A stretch of DNA of 64,000 bases, taken from NCBI GenBank assembly GCA_037013685.1, contig CM072896.1, forward strand, positions 12,093,444 to 12,157,443, in the 5' to 3' direction. This DNA is from Acridotheres tristis (lineage: Eukaryota; Chordata; Aves; Passeriformes; Sturnidae). Shown here in pieces: positions 37,850 to 49,458 of this stretch (its first letter is position 1; each line of letters starts with the position of its first letter). The notes under the pieces were generated by a model that saw only the letters and a program-made list of their open reading frames with translations, did not search any database and was not told the origin of the DNA. Position numbers and translations under genes: made by a program.

Positions 37850-38290
37850 CAATGCTATCTTTTATAATTAATATGCTAACCACATTGCTTTTGGAACACT
37901 GACACCCAAACACCCCTCGATGTACAAAAATGAATTCTCATTAATAACCATTATATTAATCACTGTTGCCCAGAACTGGAACCTGACTGCGAAATCCCCC
38001 GGTGGAAATTGCTATAATCGTTCAAACTACAGGAATGAATTTTTTTCGGCATAATTACTGCTGTCTTCTATTGAAAAATATCCATTAGATGGCAGCTTTT
38101 AGTTACGTAAATCAAGCTGATTAATTTTTAATTTTTCCCATTTATATGACTTTGCACAAGTAAAGACAATTTAAACTATTAGCTGAACAATTATTAAGGC
38201 AACTTGCAGTGGTTCAAATATTCATTTAGTTACTAGAAAAGCCATACATCATTAACTTCCAATTAAAAATTTGGGAAATGGTGAATGTTG
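37850..38290. promoter_or_regulatory. Candidate enhancer, block B
   Basis: Extremely dense in homeodomain cores (ATAATTAATATG, TCATTAATAACC, TATTAATCAC, CATAATTACTG, GATTAATTTTTAATT, CCAATTAAAAATT). It has about six CpGs in 200 bp (CTCGATG, TGCGAAA, CCCCCGGTG, ATCGTTC, TTCGGC, TACGTAA), a density rare elsewhere in the window, and an internal CTCF-like motif. The pattern is that of a developmental-gene conserved element. Confidence 0.45.
38082..38095 (+). promoter_or_regulatory. CTCF-like motif
   Basis: CCATTAGATGGCAG matches 13 of 14 positions of CCASYAGRKGGCRS; only the fourth base differs. It lies inside candidate block B. Confidence 0.4.
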
Positions 38291-38365
38291 ATACAATAAA
38301 AAAATACGCTTATCTCCTTGTCAATAAAGCAGCATACTGCTGTAAAAATATTGCTTTCATTTCAG

Positions 38366-38610
38366 CTAAAAGCAGGAAGTTCATCCAGTACTGGGTTTCT
38401 CCAGCTGTTTCATGAGCAAGGAAGAAGAGACCCTGTTACGTGTCTGAAAGTCATTGGGAAGAGGCATCCAATGGCAGCACTGCACTTTTGTGCCATTCAC
38501 TCCAGTGTTCCTGCCTCTCATCCCACATCCCACACCAGGCTGGCACAGACTGCTGAGCTCAGAATATGCCAGAAAAATTATCATTCCAATAAAAGCATCC
38601 TGCAAAAAGC
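38366..38610 (+). other. Possible terminal exon with polyadenylation signal, unproven
   Basis: A good acceptor (TTGCTTTCATTTCAG, AG at 38364-38365) opens a segment that contains AATAAA at 38588-38593, about 220 bp later. The frame starting at 38318 stays open across it to 38632 but encodes nothing I recognise. The layout would suit the last exon of a lncRNA. No downstream GT-rich element is obvious. Confidence 0.2.
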
Positions 38611-39088
38611 TAGCCACTTTTGTATGCAATAGCCCAGTGGCTGGGTTGTCTTATTCCAAAATACAAGGAGATTAATTTCAAATCTTACTCTCTGCCTTCT
38701 TACAATGGCTATGGCTGAGTTGGATACCAGCTGAGTTGCCTAAAAACTTTCATCTGAATAACACCATGAATAGTCAGGGCCTGCTTCACTGAAATCAGAG
38801 CTCGCAAACAGTGGAAGGAAAAGAATTGTGCTGCTAATGCTAAGCAGTGAGTCTCTTCTCCAGCACCAAGTCGATAGCTGTATTGTATATGGACTTAAAG
38901 ATATTGCACTGGAATTCAGTACAATATTCTGCCAGCGTGGCAATCAAAATCTTCACCTATATACACAGCATCGGCACTACTGCAGCTGCATATGTAATTT
39001 TGTACCTTTCTGGGCCCAGTTGTTTCAAATATTCTAATGAGGTGTGATCAAAATGTCTTTTTCAGAGACAATAACAGGTCAGTTTAGT

Positions 39089-39214
39089 GTGGTACAGTGC
39101 TGGATGATCTGTTGGGGATCTGGAGGCAGCACCTCTGCACAGCAGATGCACTTACCAGGATATCCTGCACATCTCTCTCTACATGTACATCACCACTGAA
39201 CTGCACTGTACCAC
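39089..39214. repeat. 12-bp inverted repeat with 102-bp spacer
   Basis: GTGGTACAGTGC (39089-39100) and GCACTGTACCAC (39203-39214) are exact reverse complements. A further GGTACAG follows near 39238. The arms are too short for a transposon terminus, and no target-site duplication was seen. Confidence 0.6.
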
Positions 39215-41799
39215 CCAGGGCTCCTCTGAGAGACCATGGTACAGAAAGAAGGGGTGCTTGGAGATTTTTTTATTTAAATTGAAGAGTATTTTGTTTCTTC
39301 TGGAGACAAGTTCTTAAAATTAAAGTTGAACTTACTGATGCTCATTTGTCAAAACACAAATTCATTCAACCATCACAAAAAATAAGGCTTAGGGGTTCTT
39401 TTAGTGTCTTGAGGTTGATTTTTTTCTGTTTGTTTGTTTGGGGTTTCTATATAAATTATTCCAATGACACTATCACAGGGAAGACCACAATCAATACAAT
39501 TTACAGGAGTTCTGTACAGAACCACATGCTGTGCATAAATTGGGTTTATCTGCATGGCTGTGAACTTCCTGATTTTTTGTCTTTTACCTCCAATTTTTAA
39601 AAAACAACTTAATCTCTGCACTAACCAGGTAACTTACCTTACCATTGAGGCATAAGCAATACTGTACTGTACTTCTTTCCCTGTCACTGTGTTCCTTCCC
39701 TCCCACCTCCAACAGAAACCAGAAGATAAAAGCTCCAGTTTAGACTGGAACTTAAATCTATATTGCTATGAAATATATGCTTTTCAGGTAAATATAAAAA
39801 CACAATAAGGGTGAAATGAAAATCTTCAAAGTGGAGTTTATGGATAAATTCATGGTGGATTCAGGTCTTAGAGTTGATTAGGTGTCCATGGAAAATCTCT
39901 CCAGATCAGTACTAGACCTCACAATTTCCTTTGAAAAATTCCACATGTACCACGCAGCCACCTCATTTAAAGGAACTTCCAAAATAATGCCAAAATATTT
40001 TCCATTCTCAGCAAAAGAGTTTTGATCAATCTAATTCTTTTCTTATACTCTACCCAAAATTATTAAGAATTCTACTTTAAAAAGTAGTTTTCACCTAGAT
40101 TAAGTATAATCAGAAATTTTAATTGATATTAAGCTCATGTGAGTGCTTGCACTATAAAACTTGAAATCTTCTCTAATTTTATTATTACTGATATTAGTTC
40201 ATATGGAGTGGACATAAGACCTCCCTGTGCCAACATTTCCTTTCACTGAAGGGAAAATAGAAATGCTGACATTTAGAAGTGGTTATTTCCAGCCTATTAT
40301 CATATCTTCCTACATATATAGCAGCCTTCATCTATATTCAACGACATTTTCCTTCCATACATTCTTAAAACAATTTATAAATTGTAACATACACTCATAT
40401 TTGCATTTTTACATGGTTATCATGACACTAGTTTGCAAACTGAGCCTGAAGCTGGGGGTGGAAAAAAAAAAAGACTTATGTGAATTTTAGAAAATTTTCA
40501 GAGAAGTCTGCCAAGAAAATTGGAAGAGAGAGAATGAAACATAGGTCTTTAGCCTCTCAGTTTTCCATCTTAAACCTACCTATCCTTTCCTCTAGGCTAT
40601 CAATGCCTCTACAGCAATGATCATTTTAAGGCTATTTTTAACAGTTAAATGTCTCTCTTTGATATCAAAACTTATTCTAAACATTCCGCCTTTCTGTTTT
40701 AATGTTCAGGATATTTGGCTTTTGGGGGAAAGAATATGATTTAAAGAAGATACTTTTTTTTTCCTTTTAATAATAATTGGAGCGGTTACAAGTCCAGTGA
40801 ATATGGTTCTTTGGAAGATTATTGTTATCAACATCCAAAGGGTAACATCTCCACAAAGAGAACAGAGAGTATGAGCCACTACTGTGTCAATTAAATCTTG
40901 GCATTCATTCATTATGCCTCTGTCCTTTTCCTGCCTCTTTCTTCCTTGGTGGTCTTCTGGTATTTTTCTTAATACCAGCAGCCAAAAAGAAAAAAGAAAA
41001 GATACTAAAGGCAATTTCTTTAGTACAGTCACAGACAGACTTTTTTGTAGTTTAATATTTGAAACTGCAGCCCTTGTAACTTAGAGGGGCCACCACTCCA
41101 GTATTTACACAGATGTGAGAGAAGGCAGCCTGTAACCATCCACCTCCGCCCCTGCGGTCACCTTTGCCTCTGAGCAGTCTTTGGGAGGTACATTAATAAC
41201 ATTTGTATTAGATACCCATTTCTCAGTTACAATATTTTTATTTCACATTGTCTGTGTGGAATGTAACTTAATATATATCCTTGATGCAGGGAGATGTTTA
41301 CATAGTATTTTATGATTAGTTCAGTTGGAGACCAGTGGGTTTCACAGGTTAGTAACAAAGGCAGAAAGCAGGCAAGATATAATTATGGAGTTCCAAAAGA
41401 ACTGCACACAAAAACTCAGGAATACATTTAAAAGGGATAATAAACAGCCAACTACAAAGAGATAAAATTGATTCAATCTTTAAGCCTTTCTTATTGAAAT
41501 TAAAATATCTTCAGGAAAGCCTGAGAAAAGATAAAGGGGCTGAAATTGCAGAGGCATTTAATTTTTTAGAAGTAAGTCATAATTGCTTAGTAATACAATT
41601 GAGCAATAAGCTTTGTCTCTCCCTGACCATCTTGCTTTGGCTTTTTGAAGTGCTCCAAAGAAGCAATAGTACAGTTAATAAAAAGTATGAGAGGGACTTA
41701 CCTAACATTTCCTTTGATTCTACCTTTTAATTTGCTCCTCTCCTTCTATGGAATACAGAATGAAATTGGCAGAGGGTTTGTTCCACAGACCCTTCCTGC

Positions 41800-41935
41800 C
41801 TCTTTAATCTGCAGCTTTGCTTCCCGAGCGCCTGCAGGTGCCCGTGCCCTGCTGGCAGGGCGAGTGCAGCTCTCCCACTGGGAATTTTACTCAGCCAGGT
41901 GTCCTGCTGCCCCGCTGAGCCACAAACACTGAGCA
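41800..41935. other. GC-rich patch
   Basis: GC-rich block with TGCCCGTGCCCTGCTGGCAGG-like wording, a few CpGs and open frames on both strands. No product recognised. Confidence 0.4.
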
Positions 41936-43938
41936 GAACCTGCCAGGGGAATGTTTGCATTGTGCCTTTGCCTTCGAATCAAAAGGTGTTAAAGATGTCA
42001 TTGAAGAGCTTAGAATAGTGACTAAGCTATTTCTATACTTCAGTCTCTCAAGGCCTAACTTAGTCATATGGCCTCCTGCAGGTATGCCTAATAACTCCAG
42101 CCCCAGTGCCTATATCTTTTCACACCTTTTTACCAGGAAGGAAGCATTGTCTTTGATTGTCCATCAGCCCTAATCCTTTCTCAGCATGAAGCTTGTTAGC
42201 ATAATTGGAGAGAAGAAACCAAAAAGGTACATTATGTGTGTCTATGTGTTTCTCTTTCAGTGAGGGAGGCTGTTTAGATAAAAGACCACTGTATTTATTG
42301 CACTAATCCAGCACCTACAGGTTCCCTCCACAGAAGAAAGTCTCTACCTTTTCAGGTTCTGATTTAATGCAAGTGATGAAAATCACAGTTTTGAGATTGA
42401 CAGTCACCATCTTCATGAAAGACTGGCACAAGTGCCTGTCTCTAATATTAGGATTTGTATCCAAAATTAACTATGGGAAGTGACTGGCATCCCTGAACTC
42501 AACCTCAGCTTCCTGGTCAGTTAAACTATAAAACTGATTGCAAAGAAATTAGTGAAGATTGTTTTTAGGCTTTTTTTCAAGAACAACATAGATTTTTAAT
42601 ATCTTGCCCAGGACACTGGAGGCTAAGAGAATAAATAGGAAGGTAATGAGCCATAAAAACTTCGAAGGCAGTTTCCCTCTTCTACCATCTTAGTCTTTAA
42701 TGACAAGCAGTTAAAGAACTATAAGCAACAATAAGAGAAAGCCAACCATCCATCACAGGCACTCTGTATTGGGATTTACTTCGTATTTCAGTCTTCATCT
42801 CTCATGAATAACAAGACACAAATGCCAAGATAAGTACAATTTATCATTGATTACACACTTTGTCAAGTTAGGGGAAGAATCTTTGGTATTTCTATTTGCA
42901 TGACCCAGGATTTCCACACAGCAAGATTAGAATGACCAGCAACAGTGAGGTATTTGGCTTTTCCCTCATGTTTTCCCTCCTTTCCATTATGACATAATTC
43001 ACACTAATTCAGTCTTCATCAGACTTCCCACCTTTCCTTTCTGTAACACATAGTCCCCCAGTCTTGTCACAGGAATATGAGTTCAGTTAACTCGGTTTTT
43101 AATCATTTCTGACCTCATAAACCCAAAGTTTTTCCTCCATTCCATCTCTATAACTCTTGCAACATGCTAACAAGAAACCACTTTCTTGAGGAAGATGAAA
43201 GATAGGTAACAACCTATCCAGATTTTTAATTACTCCTTTTATCAGAAGACACTGGTAGCCCTAGCATTAAAGAACCAGAGAAGGGGAAGGTGAAGCAGGT
43301 ATAACTCAAGACCAAAAAAAAAACCCAAAACAACTAAACAATAAAAATCCATATATCACAAAACAATGCAAAATAAACATTTTATTAACTCTGAATGTAA
43401 AAGGGCGAAGATGATGAAATGAAAAACAGGATTCCTTCCATAGACTGTTTGCTATTTTTGATACCATAAATGTAGGATTTAAAGGATTTTGAAGCGTAGA
43501 CACAGAATGCTCAGTTTTCAGCCACAGTATCAGTCACTTTTCCATAGCTATAGATATATACAGAAAATTAAACCTTGGTCTTATCCTGGCAAATGAGCCT
43601 AGCACAATTACCCAGGTAACCCGGCCATCTAAAGTGGTAGCAGCATTCCTCTCCTAGATCCTTCATAAATCATTGCCAGAGTCTGCTTGGGGATTAAACA
43701 TTTACTGAAACAACTGATGTGATTGCAAACCACCTCGAGCAGTGTCCTCAGGTGAACACACTTTCCCCACAAAGGATTACCTTAGACTCCAGGAGAATAG
43801 CACACTACACACTTCTGCAGAGCCAGAAGATGCATTTCCTTAATGGTTTTCCAGGACACTATCAATATTAAATAAATATCAGTCATTACATGTAAATACA
43901 CATAACAGTTTTAACATAACACTTTCTTCCCTCTGCAG

Positions 43939-44060
43939 GAAAGAAAAGGAAAATCCATCAAAGAACGGTGCATGGGGAAATCAAATATCAAATGCTTCCT
44001 GCTTCCAAGAAGAGATGTAATATTCTGTGAATGACTGACCTGGCTCTGACCTTGATCATG
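43939..44060 (+). other. Strong exon-like segment, non-coding (lncRNA or 5' UTR candidate)
   Basis: The best splice-signal pair in the window. It has a long pyrimidine-rich acceptor (ACTTTCTTCCCTCTGCAG, ending 43938), branch-point-like TTTAAC and CATAAC just upstream, and a strong donor ATG|GTAAGAG (GT at 44061-44062). The segment is 122 bp, a typical exon length. All three frames contain stops before the donor, so it cannot be an internal coding exon. The longest frame gives 31 codons ending in TGA. It could be a lncRNA exon, a 5' UTR exon of a distant gene or a terminal coding exon extension. Confidence 0.4.
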
Positions 44061-44062
44061 GT

Positions 44063-44895
44063 AAGAGATTTGTTTTGGTAGTCTGCTGTAGCCAGCAACC
44101 TGCAGAGCAGTTTGGGAACCCTACCAGAGGGAGTTCTCAATGCTGTAGTTAAGAAGCACATTTGTTTATGTGGAGATACTACTGCAGATATGGTATTGCA
44201 ATAATATATTTCAGATTGCTTGACAAATACATTAAAAGAATGCTAGATAATTAAATACATAAGCATGAAAGGCTTTTCTTGAAGATAACATAAGGTGAGA
44301 TATAGCACTCACCACAGTGATTTCTGTAACAAAGGCAGAGTTAGAACAATATTAGTGGATTTAATTATGGCCAGACAACAAAATCAAATAAATTTTCTCA
44401 CTCAATTTATGCACTGCTGACTTCAGGTATCACAAAAGATTGGAGAAGAGTTAGGACCTCTGTATAAAGCAGCAAATACATCTATTACCTCCATATAAAG
44501 CACATGAAAATACAGAGAAACTGAACAAAGCATCAATGTCCTCATGTTTATCACCAACACAGGCAAATTTTTTTTCTGCATTTAACTTGGTTTTGTTTCC
44601 CATAAAAAAAAAGTCAAAGAATGTTCACCATAAAAAAAATTAAAAACTTCTAGCACTTTTTAGCTGAATAAATATGAAATTTAGTAATTAGACACTGAAA
44701 ACTGTTGCAACTAAACAGCTTTTAGGCCACTTAAGGGTGATTACTTCATGCCTGAATTCTTGTGTCATTTGTTTCCTTCTCAAACCTAGAGTTTTTTTAG
44801 TGGCCTGAAAAAATACAAGTTGTAAAAAAGATAAAAGTGCATCCTGTAATCATTGTCCACTCAAGATTTATTGTTTATTATTCTATATTACTGAA
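44063..44895. other. Non-coding AT-rich segment
   Basis: AT-rich with short A and T runs (T8 near 44570, A8-A9 near 44605). Nothing else recognised. Confidence 0.6.
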
Positions 44896-45220
44896 GCCTT
44901 ACAGTATTTACAGGGGGCTTACAAAAAGAGGGAGAACTACTTTTTCCTCAGGCAGATAGTGATAGGACAAGGGAGGATGTTTTTAAATTAAAGAAAGTAG
45001 ATTTAGATTGCATATCAGGAAGAAATTCTTTAGTGGTGAGGAACTGGCACAGGTTGCCCATAGAGGCTGTGGATCCATGGATCCACAGAAGTGCTCAAGG
45101 ACAGGGTGGAAGAGGATTTGAACAACAAGATCTAGTGGAAGGTGTCCCTGCACATGGTAGTGAGTTGAAACGGAATGATTTTTAAGGTTCCTTCCAACCC
45201 AGGCCATTTTAGAATTCTAT
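44896..45220 (+). mobile_element. CR1 LINE 3' end, + strand
   Basis: About 325 bp matches from memory the avian CR1 3' region in order: 'cagggggcttacaaaa', 'tagtgataggacaaggg', 'aggaagaaattcttt', 'ggcacaggttgccca', 'gctgtggat', 'agtggaaggtgtccctgc' and 'aaggttccttccaaccc'. It ends near the 'gaattctat' tail. It is 5'-truncated, as is normal for CR1, and carries no reverse-transcriptase coding part. Several substitutions and small deletions show it is an old copy. An 18-bp palindrome (45069-45086) replaces the usual sequence after 'gctgtggat'. Confidence 0.93.
45069..45086. repeat. Perfect 18-bp palindrome inside CR1
   Basis: GTGGATCCATGGATCCAC is fully self-complementary. It falls where CR1 copies usually read 'gctgtggatgccccatcc', so it probably arose after insertion by a small inverted or tandem duplication. 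Confidence 0.8.
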
Positions 45221-45251
45221 TTTTATATATATGTATATAAAATAGATAGAC

Positions 45252-45363
45252 TTACAGATCATTTAGGTTGGAAAAGACCTCTAAGATTAAGTCCAACCAC
45301 TGAGCCAGCATTGCCAAGTCCACCACTAAATCGTGTCCCTAAGCACCACATCCACATGAATGT
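45252..45363 (-). mobile_element. CR1 LINE 3' end, - strand
   Basis: About 110 bp matches from memory the reverse complement of a CR1 3' end: 'cagatcatttaggttgg', 'aaaagacctctaagat', 'gtccaacca', 'attgccaagtccaccacta' and 'gtccctaagcaccacatcc'. It is severely 5'-truncated. Its 3' end faces that of the + strand copy, separated by about 30 AT-rich bases. The wording differs from the + strand copy, so it is a separate insertion rather than an inverted duplication. Confidence 0.92.
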
Positions 45364-45589
45364 ATATTTATTTATTAAAGGGAGGCAAAACTGAAGACAG
45401 CTGGGTAACACATGGTGACTTTAACAGACTAGAGAACCAAGAACACAAAAATACGAAAAAACCCTACACTTCTTGGAAAACTAAAGAGATGGATAAGCAA
45501 CAGCAAATATCTATGGAAACCTGACTCTGAACAGGTGAGAGACCAGCAGGTTCACACCTTCAGGTAAATTCCAGTAATTAAACAGAACA

Positions 45590-45965
45590 TCCAACCTACA
45601 AGGCCAGCTTGATTCCATGGTGCCATGGGATGCTGAGTGCTTTAGGAGAAGTCCTCTGCCCTTCAGGCACAGCACAGCATCCTGCTGCACAGGGCGCTGG
45701 TGTAAACCCTGTCCCAGCAATACCAAAGAGCTGTTTTTAAAAATACTCTGCCAAGTCTATAGTGGGGTCTTTCCTCACTACTGAATCACCAAACTGTGCA
45801 GGGAGCCAATGAAGACAAGGACTGCCAGGTGGGATGGGCACAGGACACAAACTGCTGGCTGGGGCAAGGGACGTTCCCTGTGGAACACGAGGAGCCTCCA
45901 GCAGCACTTTTGCGTGGGGAACAGAGAACACACCCAGGACACACCCTGAGTGCTTCCAGCAATCA
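45590..45965. other. GC-richer patch
   Basis: A moderately GC-rich region immediately after the CR1 pair, with small open frames on both strands. No recognisable protein or repeat family. It may be older repeat remains. Confidence 0.35.
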
Positions 45966-48724
45966 AAGGCAGCACATCCCTAATTAGCAAACTCCACTTT
46001 CAGACGTAGCAGGAACAGCTAACTAGAAGGCTGAACGTGAAATGAAAAAAATATTTTCCTGCACTGAAAGGACCCAGGAGAAAAAGAACATTTTGCATTT
46101 TTTGTACAGGTATGAAAAAGCTCTGCTAACTAGAAAAGCTTTGGTGGCATCACAAAATAAAGGTGTGAACCTTACCTCAGCAAGAGAGTAATTATGGATA
46201 AGCCATAATGTGTTCTCAACTCCAGTGTGATGGTGTTTATATCTCAGTTGTAGTGTGAGTTTAACTTTAGTGGGTTGGTGATTAAATTTAAGGTATATAT
46301 GAATAATACATGGGGAATAAAATGGGGCATTATTATAGACAAAAGAAGTGAAACAACCAGTTGGAGATGTTGTTACAGGACTCTGAAAGTGCAAGCTTCC
46401 AGATGTGTATGTTCCCCAGCTTAAAAGATTAATGAGAACACTAAAGATTTATACCCAGCCCCTGGAGCAGAATACAAGTGGGGTTTTCTAGGCATGAATC
46501 TCACCACTTCCTGAACGAGGCAATTTTCCAGGTTCAGTGTGGTTGAAGCTCATTTGCCTGGAATTACCTGGACTCAAAGCCATTTAAATTCAGTCTTGAC
46601 TGAACCTCAAGGGAAACTTGCTTTCTGGCACATAAGACTTTTGAACCTTTGGAGCAATTTCATGGCATAAACAGTTTTCTGTGTTTTGAATTCTTGGATT
46701 AGCAATGATTAAGTAGACTGCACTGCCCTTCGAGTTCTCAAGCTGCTTCCAGAGCAGAGAGAAAACACACAGAGGACAGTATCTTGACACATGACCTACT
46801 ACTGCTTGCACTTCACAAACTTTGTTGTTTTGATGCTATTTTGTCATCTGTCACAACTCAGTTTTGAATGAAGGAATGAAGAAAATCAACCCAGCTCCAT
46901 CATCCAATACAAGAAAACTAGCCTCCCGTCATGGTAACTCCACTTGATTTGGAATACTGTGCAACATTTAATCCAAAGCTGTGTCAAAATGCAGGAACTG
47001 ATGTATTCCTACCCTGGTCAAACTGTAAGCCTACATTTCCACATCTCTGCTACATTTACAGTATCCACTTAGAACATTTTATGACAGTTAGTTTTTTCTT
47101 TACTCTCTGAGTGTTTTGTCTTTCAATAATATATGGCCACTTGCTTTTGGAAAACTGGTTTTCAGGGAATCAGCCAGCAAGCTTTTGAAGGTCCACACTT
47201 GCCTGTTCTTATTCATGATGATTTTGAATGAGTATCCTCCACTCTGCCAAACAGCCCTTCTCATTAAACCAGCTTAAAACTCCTCAGAATCCCTGAGGTG
47301 AGAGAAGTTGGGAGCCACAGGGATAACCACTTCAGGCTAACCTGATAACAGGAACTCTCTTCTTCACAAACATTTCTTCATTATTTCCAGGCCTCTTTAA
47401 AACAGCACCATTTTCCTTTACCCAGCATGAGTTTGTGACCATAACATCTATGTAAATCACTTACCACTTGCAGCAGACACCTCCAGTTTCAAAGCCAAAA
47501 GAACACAAGGAAAGCCTCCAAATCAGCTGTTTTCTGGCCAGTTCCTAGAATCACCTCCTTCCTTTGCTCCTGAAACTAGTCAGGCAAGCCCAGCCCGAAG
47601 AGCTTGGTAGCCCCACCCAAGGTGAGGTTGCCCCTCAGCTGCATAAGGTCAGAGCTGCTCTTAACCCTTCACGGGTGGCACAATGACAGCCCAAACCTTC
47701 TCCACTCAGGTTCAGAAGTAAATAGGTTTCTGAAGGTGAAATGTGGTATGGATGACCCGAGAATTTTTCGGGCATGGCAATAGCTGACTGTCATAAGTCT
47801 ACTAACTTAAAGTTTATTGGAAAAAAAACTATGGTAAATTCAATGTTCTGCATTTATTTTTGCCAACGTTAGGATGCCTTGCTAAGAAGTAAGTTTTGAT
47901 AGCCGAAAGACTTGTTACCTGAGCATTATGATCAAAACTGTGTGTGAATGATTTTTGTACCTGGGCTGACATGCAGAGATGTTAAATATAAGTAGTCTCT
48001 CAAAAAACTCTAATGACATTGCACAAATTAGCAGAACTTGCATAAGTGTAGGGGAATTTATGGATCAGAATCAGAGTTTAGCACACAAGACATTTTTGAA
48101 AGCTCTCTCTGCCCCAGACACGTTTTAAGCATTCCTGTTCTCTGAGGAGTACAGTTTGGATGGTGCTTTTGGTAAGAAGCAGTAGATTAGTATTTTTATC
48201 GAACATGGTGCTTGTAAAAGCTACTCCAGACGCTCAGCTTTTAGTCAACTTGGAGGCACTGCTACCAGAGTTTGTGTTGGTTAGAGCAGTTCTGCAGCAG
48301 CCCCCAGTGGGTTGCGTGTCGTGTGTGCTTGCCAGCAACTCTCCACAGTCCCCTCCTCACTAAGAATGAGGGACTTGGTGACATTTGATGCTCAGAGGAG
48401 CAGACAAGTGTTATAGAATTCAAATCCAGCACAGTACACATATATCTCACAGCACCTCTGTGAGAAATCAGGCTTGGTTCGCTTAGACTATCCAAGTAGC
48501 TGCAAAACAGGATGAGTTTTGCTGTATCAAAGCTGTCTCCTGCAGAGCTATTTGGTGTACCTGCATTATGCTCTAACACCTGGCTGCACGGACTTTGCTG
48601 TATTAAAGTCCAAAATAGCCCTTTGGAAATCTGACTGTTACCAAAAAAAGTATTTCCACATGTTCCATTCAATGGGCACAAGCTGAGTGGACTTATAAGA
48701 CCCCAGCTTGATCTGACTGGCTTT

Positions 48725-48739
48725 GAGATAACTTATCTC
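48725..48739. promoter_or_regulatory. Palindromic paired GATA site
   Basis: GAGATAA-C-TTATCTC is a perfect 7-bp dyad that presents AGATAA on both strands, the consensus GATA-factor site twice. Occupancy is inferred. Confidence 0.4.
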
Positions 48740-49458
48740 TCCTCTACCTCCTGCCACGGAGACACAGCCAGACAAGGCAGGAGGTGAGCACACACACAGC
48801 CATCACAGATCTGAATGGTTTATTGGCTCAGGCCCTGTGTGACAGGAGACCAGCTGTACTTGCCTGCTCTTGAGAGCAGTGTCAGTGCTGCTGCACCTGG
48901 GCAGTTGGTCCTGAGCTGTTCCTGCACCCATGGCACAAATAACCCAAGTCTGGCTGACTGAAAGCTGACCACATCAGCATCTGAAAGCCCCTTTATCCTT
49001 ATGTGAACAGAAAAAAGTCAGCAGCCAAAAGATAAAGGAATAATTTCCTTTCTACTTATTAACAGGCATCTATTCATTGACAAATAGAATAGTAATAATT
49101 TCTTACTTTTATTTTAATAATGTTTAACTTAATAACTTCTTCTGAAGATGTTTGCTGCCAAGCACCAGGATATCAGATGAAGCCCATCATATAAAATGAT
49201 TCTGACATGACTGTTTTTAAAAAAGCTGGCGTATTAAAGATACACTGTGGAATCAGTAGATGAATATACAGATGTACATACGTGCACAAAGACAAGCTAG
49301 ATTATCATCAAAGTGATTCATCTGGTTTGACAAAGACCATATGAGTTCACTAGTTATTTTTTCTTGGAATATAGTCCTACCTTACACCCCCTACCGCCAG
49401 TTTAGAGACTTTTACAAACGTTTTTACAAATCCTGAAGTAATTCTTGATCTGGCTGGA

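Larger units (their letters stand above)
38611..43938. other. Non-coding segment
   Basis: No supported gene. It holds the 12-bp inverted repeat (39089-39214), a perfect donor-like AAG|GTAAGT on the - strand near 39635 without a clear exon, a GC patch (41800-41935) and A-rich tracts near 43313. The rest is AT-rich unique sequence. Confidence 0.6.

Noticed and set aside
39630..39645. Minus-strand AAG|GTAAGT donor
   Set aside because: The donor is perfect, but no purine-rich minus-strand acceptor pattern lies at exon distance, and isolated donors are common by chance.
48262..48681. 139-codon - strand open frame
   Set aside because: No domain, signal or splice support. It overlaps an open frame on the + strand, and composition explains both.
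48700..49010. Possible solo LTR
   Set aside because: The wording (GC-moderate block with a 'tttattgg' stretch) suggested an LTR, but no TG...CA ends, target duplication or second copy could be identified.
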